Shown in pieces: positions 39,401 through 51,400 of a DNA stretch of 64,000 nt. Within the stretch, counting starts at the first letter, position 1. Each line of letters begins with the position of its first letter. The notes below the pieces were generated by a model. It saw only the letters and a list, made by a program, of their open reading frames with translations. It did no database searches and was not told the DNA's origin. The stretch comes from Ursus arctos. Its lineage: Eukaryota; Chordata; Mammalia; Carnivora; Ursidae. Both the position numbers and the translations under genes were made by a program. Location: positions 8,067,001 through 8,131,000 of the forward strand of contig NW_026622963.1 of NCBI RefSeq assembly GCF_023065955.2, given 5' to 3'.

Positions 39401-42400
39401 ATGTCTCTTCATAGATCTAGAACTTTGGTGATAAAATTATTTTTACAGTATTCTTCCCTTATTACTAGCAAAAAATTTTAGCTAGTTATTAATGATATGA
39501 TGTTCAGTCATGCTTGGCAATTCAACCTTGCTGTATCTGTGCTTGTTTTAGCTTCCCTTACCAGTAAGCTTTGTCAATAAAGAGAGCTATAGTTATTTTT
39601 TTTTTTTTAAGATTTTGTTTACTTATTTGAGAGAGTGAGAGAGCACAAGCCTGGAGAGAAGGAGAAGCAGGCTCCCCCCACCCCCCAAGCAGGGAGGCCA
39701 ATGCAGGGCTCGGTCCCAGGACGCTGGGATTATGACCTGAGCCGAAGGCAGACGCTTAACTGACTGAGCCATCCAGGTGCCCCTGTGGTTACTTGTTTTT
39801 ATCAAATGTCTTTCTTTTATCAAATACAGAGGTCAATAAACTATGACCTGCCTGTTTTTGTAAATATTTATTTGAACATGCCCGTGTGTTCTATGACTTC
39901 TTTTGTGCTATAGTAGCAGAGTTGAGTAATTGCTACAGAGGCCATTGCGGCCATCAAAAACAAAAATCTTTACTACTTGGCTCTTTATGGAAGATGTTTG
40001 TCAGCCTCTGTATAAGATCATCAATGTAAATTGGTATTTTAATTCTACAAAGTAATTTTTATTTCTGTTGAGATTAAACTGAAGGTCAGATCTCCTAGAA
40101 CACAGCATATTTTAGGAATGGTGTATTTTTAAAGTGGTCAATAAACTTGAATTCTGGTGCAGTGTTACTTGAGCCATGTTTTGTTTCATAATAAAAAATA
40201 CCTTGAAAGTTTTACTTTTTTTTTTTAAGAACTAAATGTGTTTCCATGGTTTAGGGACCGACTTTTGTTCTAAGAAGACACTTTTATGGTCAAATATAGA
40301 AATTACTTGTAAATTCTATAGGTTCTAAACACCTTCCCCTAAGTATGTTGTTTTCTTACATCTTTGAAAATTGCCCTAAAGTAGAACCATAAACAAATTG
40401 ATGCTTCTTAATGATCACAAATGGTAATTATTTTAAAGTTTGTCAGTAGGATTTTGAAGGTAGAACCAAGAGACAGGTCACATATTTAGAAAAACAGGTC
40501 TTCAAGGGATCTGTAATCTTAGAAAAACAGTGCGTCTAAAAGCATTACTTTATGAGACTACTAAATATTGGGGGCAGGTTTTTATATGCTTGTGTTATCA
40601 TCTCTGTCTTTGGCTCTTGCAATGGAAAAGTGATGTGAGTTAATTGCTTGTTATACTAGGAAATCTTGAATCATGATTTAATTTGCTGTCATTTTTTATT
40701 TTCTAACTTGGGTTTCAGTGCAATCGACTGTTAAAGTGGTGTCCTGCCCCAGATTGTCACCATGTTGTTAAAGTCCAGTATCCGGATGCTAAACCTGTTC
40801 GCTGCAAATGTGGGCGCCAGTTTTGGTAAGCAAGTGATTTCCCAAATTGAAATAGTACACATAGCTTTTCTATTTATTCTTGGTAGTAAAATAGTAGAAA
40901 ACTTTTTTTTTTTTTTTTTTTAACCTCAGGTAGTGAAGTGGGTGATGTTGTTCCTCTGACTTTTTTCTTATGGGGAAAAAATGCAGCTATAATCACATTT
41001 TCTTGTGTGCTCCACTGGAACTAATACAGGAGCAAACTTACAAATCTGAGACAAGAACTTAGTTCTTCTCATTTCTGATGGACTGCTTATTTTGTCAGAT
41101 TATGTTTGGTTCCTTTATGGTTCTTGCTCTGTTTTCAGGTTATCTCTTAGGAACTAAAATACACAGGATTATTTTTCCTTTGCCCTGACAAGTAATCTTA
41201 ACTCCTAGAAAGAAAATGTGCAGATAAATTTGGAAAGATCAAACATGGTTGATTAGATATGCTTTTTAACCAGCACTTTCCCTGTGGTTCCTCTGTCCCC
41301 AGCTTTCCTGGTAACCTCCATTCTTGGAGTTTGTAACATACTCTTCAGCTTTTGAATTTTAGAGTTGACTTAATAGAGAAGTTCCAATACCACATATTCT
41401 TATTAGAGAGTTAAGATGATTTTCCATTTTCCTTGTGGATCTTTTAGGAACAAGAAGACAATCAAGCAACCAAGTAGCTCCAAGAGCTAGCAAATAGACA
41501 TTATATTGATATTCCATACCATTCTTTTTTTTCCTCCACAAACAGCTGTAGAATTAGACTTATGCAACATTAATACTAAGTATTTCCAAAAGGAGCAGGT
41601 AAACTCACAGAGATTAAATATGTATGGAAATACATGCTGTTTTGGTGAAGATTAAATATATATTACTGTTTGAGTTTACCCTATAGACAGGAGGTGCAGT
41701 CTGACTATATACCTACTGTAAAACATATTTTTAGTTGATACCAAAATACAGAGAATAACATAGGTGAATACTTAGTTAGCTATTAACCGAGCTTACACAA
41801 AGTCAGTATTTTGTTTTCGTTAAGAAATAAAACATGACAGATTCATTTGAAGCTCCTTTTTGTTCCCTTCTCCATCCTGTTCCCCATCTTCTTTTCCAGA
41901 AGTTACCATTATCTTTGACTTCATTTAAATTGATAGCACTTTGTTCCTCTGATTTGTAAAGGATTTTTGGCATTCCTGAATTACTTGATTAGCTAGTCAA
42001 CCATTCAACAATTATTTTTTCATTAGCATTTGTATTCTTAATTTATACTTCCTTAAATATATATGCCATGTGCCTAGAATACAGAAAGGAATTAACAATT
42101 AGTATATTCTTAGAAAATATTTAGTCACACTCTTTTGTTTTATACCTTGCTTGGCACAGTTTATCTCTACAGGGCTGAGGTTCGTTTGTTTGGATGTGAC
42201 CTGTTTGCTTCCCAAATATTTACTGTGCATTAGCATTAAATTATGTAATTACTCTACAAAGTCAGACTTTTACTCTTCATTTAGGGTGTTGAGATTTATT
42301 TTATGCTGATAAAGCACTGGTCGAAATTTGTTCAAAATAGTGAAAATTATTTGTTTGGCTTGAATTAAAGAATGTTTACAGCACAGAACTATACATATAT

Positions 42401-45400
42401 AAAACGATCAGAAAAATACAGATGTGATTAAACTGAATTTTTTGTCTTAACAGTTTGGTGGCTGTTTAGAGAGTCTTTCTTACATAATTGTCATCAGAGC
42501 ATGTCTTCATGCCTATAATCATTTCTTCATTTTACACACCACAATACATGCTGTTCTAACACTAAATTCTAAATAATCTACTGTGGAATAATATAAATTT
42601 GGCTCATGCCCTTGTATTTGCCAGTCACTAGAAACTGATGAAACCATTGAGAAACTATAAAACATGAAATGGCTTGTTTGTTTACTTACTTAATTCTTTT
42701 AACTCTTGTGTTACTTAACAGCTTTAACTGTGGAGAAAATTGGCATGATCCTGTTAAATGTAAGGTGAGTTTGTCTGGCATTTTCATTTTTAAGTAATGT
42801 AATAGAACACTTCGGAGACTTGATGACTGAAAACCAGGGCCCACAATTTCGTTACTCATTTGTAGATAGAAGATTGTGTTTTTCCTTTCTATTTCAGATG
42901 ATCATTGCAAATATGAAGCATTCCTTAGGAATAAGTCTGCTCCTGATGATTATCAGGATAACAGTGGTTAAGGCATCTCCCTGGGGAGGCTTTGTAATTA
43001 GCTAAGGGGAATGACACATCTTGGAGCTGGGCTTCTCATCAAGCTCTAGGTTTCCCACTTGGCTTCAGCCAGAGAAAGTCGTCCTTTGGTGGATTTTATA
43101 TATACTGGATATGAGAACTACAGGATTCCCTTGGTTTAAAAGGAAGTAAAACCAGTGATAATCTTGTCCTTTGCCTTTTACATTTAAGCTTCACTGTATT
43201 TTAATGTTGAAGTAATTTGCTATCCTTTTTCTTAAGTCTTTTGTTGTACCCTAACAGTTGTTGTTTTCAAACAGTGGTTAAAGAAGTGGATTAAAAAGTG
43301 TGATGATGATAGTGAAACCTCTAATTGGATTGCAGCCAACACAAAGGTTGGTATTTTCCTTCAGTAAACTCTTAGTAATGAAACTGTTATAAGAATATGT
43401 GCATTAGCAAAATAAGTAAGTTTACCTAGTTAAGGACTTTGTTTTACCTTTTCCTCAGTTAAGATTTGATTTTTTTTGGGTTGTTTGGGGGCTTGGGGTT
43501 TTGGTTGGGTTTGTTTTTTGTTTTGTTTTGTTTTTTTCTCCAGAATGCTGATTTTTTAGTGTTCAGGTGTATTTTATTGAGCACTACTGCAACATGCACA
43601 GTACTCTTCTTCAGAAGTTTTTGTTAGGAAAACATTGGTTTCCTATAGAAGAAAAAGCTGACAATTTTTCTACCCAGGGGTTTGATAATGCTTTTTCATT
43701 TTATTCTTGCCTGCCTTTTAGTATACAAATATAGAGTTTATTCCACCTAGCTTAGTTTTATTAGGCAAATTTACATTTCTGCCTTTAAAAATTCTCCAGG
43801 GTTTGGGGCGCCTGGCTGGCTCAGTGGTAGGGCACGCAGCTCATGATCTCATGGTTGTGAGTTTGAGTCCCACATGGGGTGTAACTCCTTCCTTCTTTCC
43901 TTTTTTCTTTACTTTGCTTTGCTTTCCTTTTCCAGTTTCGTTTTCTTTTCTTTCCTTTTTTCTTTTCTTTTCTTTTCTTTTCTTTTCTTTTCTTTTCTTT
44001 TCTTTTCTTTTCTTTCATCTCTGCACCCAGTGTGGAGCCTGAATTCACACCCCTGAGATCAAGAGTTACACACTCTACTGACTGAGCCAGCCAGGGGCCC
44101 CTCCTTAAGGAGTCAGTCATTCTTCAGAGCAGTATCAAGAGTAACTGAGTAGCTGTTTTATTATGTAGCTGCAGTGGGCTTAACATGTTTGAGATCTTTA
44201 ACATACTAAATTTCTAAAATATGATTTAAGAGACTTGATTCCTAAGAACTAGTTTTGGGGGTAATACAGATATCCCTTGTTCTGTTGTTTTTATTTTTGA
44301 AGTACATTACTGCTCCCGATACTAGTTTTAAGAGTCAGTCTCTTTATGACTGTGCACCACTTCTTTAACCCTAGACAGATGTTTTGTCCTGCAAATGGAT
44401 GTAGTCTTGAACGCCCTTCTTTTCTATCACAAAGTAATAAGCATATGTTTGAATCCCAACTGCATACCCAGCAATTTCTTAATAGAAAATTATATAAATA
44501 ACCAATCTTTATTTAATTCAACCTTATATCCTATCTATATTGGAAATGACTAGGATGATGAGTTGTACTGTTATTCATGGACTCTTCATTTATAGTATTG
44601 CCTTTCCCATGTGAAGGTGCTGCTCAATTTGACTAGCATTAGAACTTTCCATCACCCAGTCACAGGACAATGATAATAAGGAGTGTGTAAACGAGGGAGG
44701 CCAGAACACACAATTTTATACCATAAGTATCCTGTCGTACCCAGAAAGATTAAAACCTGAATGTATTTGTATCTCCCAGAAAGCTTTAGTAGTGAAATAG
44801 TCTTGTCACATAAGACAAATGCCTGTGCCTTTGAGGAATGTGTGGTTGAAATCAGTATTTTTGTGCTCTCTAAAATTATCATGGTAAAGATAACCCATGT
44901 CTCTTAAAATTTTTCTGTGTTGTTAGGAAGTGGTTACTTTTGTTGTTGAAAATTTTCCTAGCCAGTCATACTTTCTTGAAAATTGATTTTCCACCAGATG
45001 TGTTCATTAAAGTCTTAGAATCCTTTAATATGCTCTGTAAAACTAGTATTTAGAATAGGGCAGTTGTATTTTCATTAAGTAGTTTGGTTAAAGTGTAGCT
45101 CTCTTTCTGCATCTAGAGAAATCCCCCAAATACTCTGAACCCCCAAGATGTTTAAAATAAGGAGTTCAGGGTGCCTGGGTGACTTAATTGGTTAAGCATT
45201 GGAAGCATCGGACTCTTGGTTTCGTGATCTCAGGGTCCTGGGATGGAGCCCTGCCTCACGTTGGGTTCCTAGCTCAGTGGGGAGTCTGCTGCTTCTCCTC
45301 GGGGGCCCCCCCCCCCCACTGCTCCTGCACACATACTCTCTCTAAATAAATAAATAAATAAATCTTTAAAATAAAAAAAATAGGGAGTAGAGGGTTGAAT

Positions 45401-48400
45401 GTGTTTGATTTGGTTTAGAAAGTAGATTATTAAGGAAGAATGGCAATTAGTAATAACAAAGTCATCTGCGGATGCCTGGGTGGCTCAGTCGGTTGAGTGT
45501 CTGCCTTCGGCTCAGGTCGTGATCCCAGGGTCCTGGGATCCAGCCCTGCATCAGGCTCCCTGCTCAGCGCTGAGTCCCTCTGCCCCTCCCCTCTGCTAAT
45601 GCACACACTCTCTCTCAAATAAATAAAATCTTAAAAACAAAACAAAGTTATCTGCTTGGTAATTTTGAGAAAAACTGAGAGTTTTTCTCTTGAGAGGTTT
45701 CAGAAGCCTTTGTTATTGTTATTTGCTCCTTAAACAGATTTGCAGATTATCAGTGGTATCCTAACATATTGAGAGCTTAATATTATGTGGTTAATTATAA
45801 CCCAGAAATATAGAATGAAACATATTTTAGACCTGGAATTTGCTTCTTTGGGAAGATGTAAAATATCTTAATTGATTTCAGAGATTTGATTTAAAATGTA
45901 TAATTAGAAATTGCCTTTTACCTGTTTAAAATGACTATAGTTTATGGGCCAGGGTAGTCTGTTTCACAAAGGCAGAATTATGTAAGTAATAAAATGGGTG
46001 ATACTCCCCCCCCCCTTGTGGGAGTTACAGCATCAAACAAATGCAGCAAAGATATAAGCTTTACATCTTATTTATAGTTTCATTAAAACGAGTAAGTTTG
46101 ATTTTCTAGATTTCTCCAAAAGAAAAAAAAAAAACCCAATAGACCTGCTGTAGGGTAATAACTAGCTCGTTAGTAACCAAGAATATGACACAGACTTGGA
46201 GAAAGCTGTGATCTCTAGCACAGTTGTAAATGGACCACCACGAGAAAGATTTAAAACAAGGGTATTTGAGGGTGCCTGGCTGGCTTAGTTAGTGGATGGA
46301 GCATGTATATGACTCTTGATCTCGGAGTTGTGAGTTCAAGCCCCATGTTGAGGGAAGAGTTTACTTAAAAACTACAACAACAACAAAAATAAATAAAACA
46401 AGGGTATTTGATAGAAGAAAATTGGGAAGTTCAGTAGCCACCAAAAGAATTTGTCTATCTTACCCATCCTACTTGACTGATTCTTAAAGCTGAATTGCTT
46501 GGGCTTGAAACCTGACCCTGCCGTTTGCTACCTGTGTGACCTCAGACTAGTGTTTTTATTATTTTTCTCTCCCTTAGTTTATTCATCTGACAAATAGGAT
46601 CACTATAAGGATTATGAGTTAATGCATATAAAACAGCGAGAACAGTATGTGGTATACAGGAAGTGCTCAGTAATTATTTCTAGATGACACTGGATAGTTA
46701 ATTGTATTTACATGAACGAAATGTTTTAACTCCCGTAAAACTATTATTACTACGTGTATGGTTAAAAGTACTTTTATGTTTTTGTCCCCATCCCCACTAA
46801 AACATCTTTTAATTGTTACATATCTTAATAGCCAGTAATAATGATAATAGCTCATTTCTAGTGGTACTTACTGTATTCCACACTGTTCGGAGTGCTTTAC
46901 GTATATTAATAACAATAAATGTGGTATTTAAAAATAAACCAAATCTAGAACTGGCTTCTCTTCGGTGGTAGTAATACAACCTAGTGTAGCATTGACACCA
47001 ACTTTATAGTTTCTCTTCATAGGAATGTCCCAAATGCCATGTCACAATTGAGAAGGATGGCGGTTGTAATCACATGGTCTGTCGTAACCAGAACTGTAAA
47101 GCAGAGTTTTGCTGGGTATGTCTTGGCCCTTGGGAACCACATGGATCTGCCTGGTAGGTTGGGGAAATGAAGGGGAGAAAGTGTTCACATAAGATGTAAT
47201 ATATGCTGTGAAGTACAAGGTTTCTACCTCATGGAAGTCACCATCTAACTTGGGAGCTAGATAAATGAATATAATATGTGATCATTCTCAAAAGTATATG
47301 CAAGATGTCCGGAGAGAGGGATAAATTAGGCATATTTCACAGAGCAGGTAACAATTGAGAAGAATTTTAAGGGGGATTAAGAGTTCATTATTTGAAAGTG
47401 GTAGAAAAAATGTTCAGGGCAAAAGGAGCCTCATGAACAAAGGTAGAATGCTGTGAAAGTACATGACTTATTTAGAGAAGAGTTGCATTGTTGAATATGT
47501 CTGTCTAGGCAGTAGTTGAAAACTGAGAGATATTGGCAAGACCCAACCTGCAATTGTGTTTTATTTACCTTTGTATGCTGTTAGACAAATATGTGTCCCA
47601 AACTTTAAAAATTGGAAAATTGCTCAATGCAATCCAGATTTTTAGCCTTTCTTCAAACATAGGAACAAACCTGCATTCCTGCCTGGCAACACTCGCCTGG
47701 AATTGATTAGTAGCCCCTTAGATGGGGCCTTTCTAGTTTGATATAGTTCCCCAAGATTGAATCTTAAGGGCAGTTGCATATATCATGATTGCACTATATT
47801 TAGAAGGTGGCATCACTTTTAGTAGAGATAATACATCTCTGTTCTGTGCATATTTCTAAGCAGTTTGAGAAAATACAAGTTAGACTCGTGATGCCTTGAG
47901 CTTTGAGAAAAAGGGGAGCACATCTCCTGGTAAAAATGAAAGTATTTCTGGGTGTTATAATATGCAGATGACCCATTTCACTAATTTGTGTTACCTGCTT
48001 ATTGGCATTTCAGTTTGTGGCCCCTCTTAAGTTGTGGAGCATAGGAAAAGAGTTAGAAAGTAGACTGGGACCTGAAGTGGTTTGGATATTATCAGAAGGA
48101 TTTTAAGTGGGGAGTGACCTGATTAGATCTGTAGTTTAGAAGAGATGGCTCTATATTATGTGCTTTACATACATTACCTCAGAATTGTGGCTACTTCGCA
48201 GAGAGTGAATGGGAGGGGAAGACATTGCTGAGGCAGGACAGGAAGAGGATCCCCCTCAAGACAATGGCAAGTCTTTCTTTTAGTTTCATTGGAACTTTTA
48301 TTAGTTTCAGTAGAGGAATAGTGAGAGGGATTACTTGCCTGAAATTAATTCTGAATTAGGTAAGACTAGTTGGTTGTGTGGAAGTAAAGTGATTTTGCCA

Positions 48401-51400
48401 CTGTCAAAACGAAGGAGAAAAGGGTATTGAGTGTTAGCCGGACAGGCACTCCAGACTTTAAGAAGCGAACTGGGGGATTAGACTATTCCCAGAAACTAAA
48501 TTCACTCTGGTACATTTAAACCAATAAGCCTAATGAATGGAAAAGAAGAGCTACTAAAAGATATCTTTCTTGTTAAAGATACATTTTTTAAAGAAAGATT
48601 TTTATTTGTCAGAGAGAGAGCACAAGCAGGGGAAGCAGCAGGCAGAGGGAGAAGCAGGCTCCCTGCTGAGCAAGGAGCCCAATGGGGGGCTCCATCCTAG
48701 GACCCTCAGATCATGACGTGAGCCAAAGGCAGATGCTCAACCGACTGAGCCACCTAGGCGTCCCAAACATACATTTTTTCTATGTAAGGAAATCTCTGAT
48801 CATAGCTCAAATTTTAAAGAACCTGTATTGAAAACTGAACAAAGGGGTGCCTGGGTGGTTCAGTCAGTTAAGCATCTGCCTTCAGCTCAGGTCCTGATCC
48901 CAGGGTCCTGGGCTTGAGCTCCACATCGGGCTCCCTGCTCATTGGGGAGCCTGCTTCTCCCTCTCCCGCTCCCTCTGCTTGTGCTCTCTCTTTCTCTCTG
49001 TCAAATGAATAAATAAAATTTAAAAGAAAAGAAAACTGAACAAAAACAAAACAAATAATGGATACAGGAGAATGAAGAATGGCCCCGACGAGGGTTGTCA
49101 GAAATGTTTCCTGTGTCTTGGCTTTACCCAGAGCTAACATTGCAAATGAATCATGCTGTGCTTCCTTATTTAATCTGAAAATGCCTCAGAATCCTCAAAA
49201 TAGCATTTCAAGTAGCACTATCCATCATCTAAATTAGAAGTATAGATGAATTCTCCTTGCTTTCCTGGCCTTCAATTCCTTTATAATTATGAGTTGAGGC
49301 TTATAAATATCTTAAAAATATCAAAAGGAGGGGCGCCTGGGTGGCGCAGTCGTTGAGCGTCTGCCTTCGGCTCAGGGCGTGATCCCGGAGTTAAGGGATC
49401 GAGCCCCACATCAGGCTCCTCCGCTGTGAGCCTGCTTCTTCCTCTCCCACTCCCCCTGCTTGTCTTCCCTCTCTCGCTGGCTGTCTCTGTCTCTGTCAAA
49501 TAAATAAATAAAATCTTTAAAAAAATATATCAAAAGGAAAGTTTTTAAGGATATATTAGATAGGAAGAAGAGGTAATAGTAGTTGACCAGTAGAGGGCAA
49601 GGAGGAGCCGATCTTTGGGCTAAATTGAGTAATTTTGGTAAGAGAGGATTATAACAGCTATCTGACTAGTGAATTGTGGTCTGGGTTTTTTAAAAACTGA
49701 AAGATGAGATCAGTAAGCCATTATTGCTTATTTTACTGAGTACTTGAAGAAAACAGCTACCAAAAACTGAAAGCAGACAAAATGTAATCCCAAATTTGTA
49801 AAGTTTGTGATTGATTCCACAAATTACACATGAACCACATAACTTTTCTCTTACATCAACTCCTCAAAATCAAATGGTGTTATTAAGATGATGGATTAGG
49901 GAGTGTTTTGTAGACCTCAGCAAGGTATTTCAGTGTGAGCTGAGAAGTTTGTTGCCTAGGCTATGAATACACACAGGGATCTTTGGGATTAATTGAATGT
50001 CCATTTCTTGGAGTTACAGGTAATGGATTTGAGTCTTCCTAATGGAATACTTCCCAGGTTTGCTGAAAGGTTTTGTCTTTAATCTTTTTTATTTGTGTAA
50101 ACTGTGTACTGCTTTTCTGGTCAGTTTTACTGATGACTTTCTTGCACTAATTAGAGAATCTTGCATACATTTTAGGGTAACATCATAGAAGGATATTAAA
50201 TAAATAGGCCATTAAAATCCTGGAAAACTTGACCAGCTGGAACAGTGAGTCCAGTTTAACAAGATTTAAATCAAATTCAAAATTCTTCCTTTAGATCTAA
50301 AAGGATTACTGTTAAAAAGATTCTGAAGACATGACTACAGCATGTGTACAATACAGTCCATAATTAAGGGCATGGCCCTCAGTTGGGAGACAGACATGTT
50401 TAATGCTTAGCTCTGAAACCCTAGTTATGTGACTTTAAGTATGTTACTTACCTTCTCAAAACTTAATTCTTTCTCTGCTCAACAAGGATAATCACGTTTC
50501 ATAAGGTGGTTCAGGGGATTGAATGTGGTAGTACATTTAAAGGCTTTAGTAGTGAGTGGGTGATGTGTAGTAAGCACTCAAGTATCAGCTGTTCCCGTAG
50601 TGTAGACTCCCAGAAAAGCAGAGGTAGAGTTCATGAGAACAAGGGAAATGCCAGTCTGTTCATCTCCACTCTGAGCTGACTTCTGGGCATGTTTCCCCTG
50701 CTTCTCATTTTGTGCATCATTCAGTTTTCAGGGACTCTTGTAAACTCGAATAGCATGTAAAGCATATAGCACAGCAAGTGTTACGTAATAGTCCATCAAC
50801 TATTGGTTCTCTTTGGTTTATAAACATAAGAAGGTGAGTAACTGGAAAAACTGGAAATATTTGGCTTAAATAACAGACAACCTAGGAAATAAGACCTCTT
50901 TCTTCAAAAACTGAGGTAGAGGTTCAAACTGCAGGGGCGCCTGGGTGGCTCAGTCAGTTAAGCATCTGCCTTTGGCTCAGGTCACGATCTCAGGGTCCTA
51001 GTCAGCAGGGAATCTGCTTCTCGCTCTCTCCCTCTGCCCCTCCCCACCACTCCTCTCTCTTTCTCTCTTTCCGTCTCTCTTTCTCAAATAAAATCTTTAA
51101 ACAGAAAGTTCAAACTGCAGTCAGGAATGGAAGTTCTAGAATGACAGTGTTTTCTAATGATTACAAGTGAGCTGATTTGGAATGAACTACTTCAGGAGGT
51201 GGGAAATCCAGCACCACTTTGAATTCCTTTCAGTCTTATAATTCTGTCGTAATGGTGGAACCCTGGGCATTTTAAATACCTCAGTTTAGCTGTATGAAGA
51301 AGAGCATTGCTTCTAGATAATCTCTGAATCCAGGGTAAAATTCTGTGATTTGTCCCCTTTTCATTGATTTTTGGCCTTACAGAATCCTCTTTAATTTACT

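Larger units (their letters stand above)
39193..40718 (+). other. ARIH1: ARIH1 intron 6
   Basis: Holds one antisense CanSINE (39598-39783) and an antisense hAT relic (39825-40020). The rest, about 40020-40718, shows nothing recognisable. Confidence 0.9.
43347..47022 (+). other. ARIH1: ARIH1 intron 9
   Basis: Holds a facing pair of SINE heads around a TTTTC microsatellite, three further CanSINEs and two MIR fragments. A T/G-rich tract spans about 43470-43542. Nothing recognisable in 44110-45150 or 45660-46250. Confidence 0.9.

Noticed and set aside
43821..44120. 99-codon minus-strand frame rich in Lys and Glu
   Set aside because: The KRKEK pattern is the translation of the TTTTC microsatellite, with SINE sequence at both ends.
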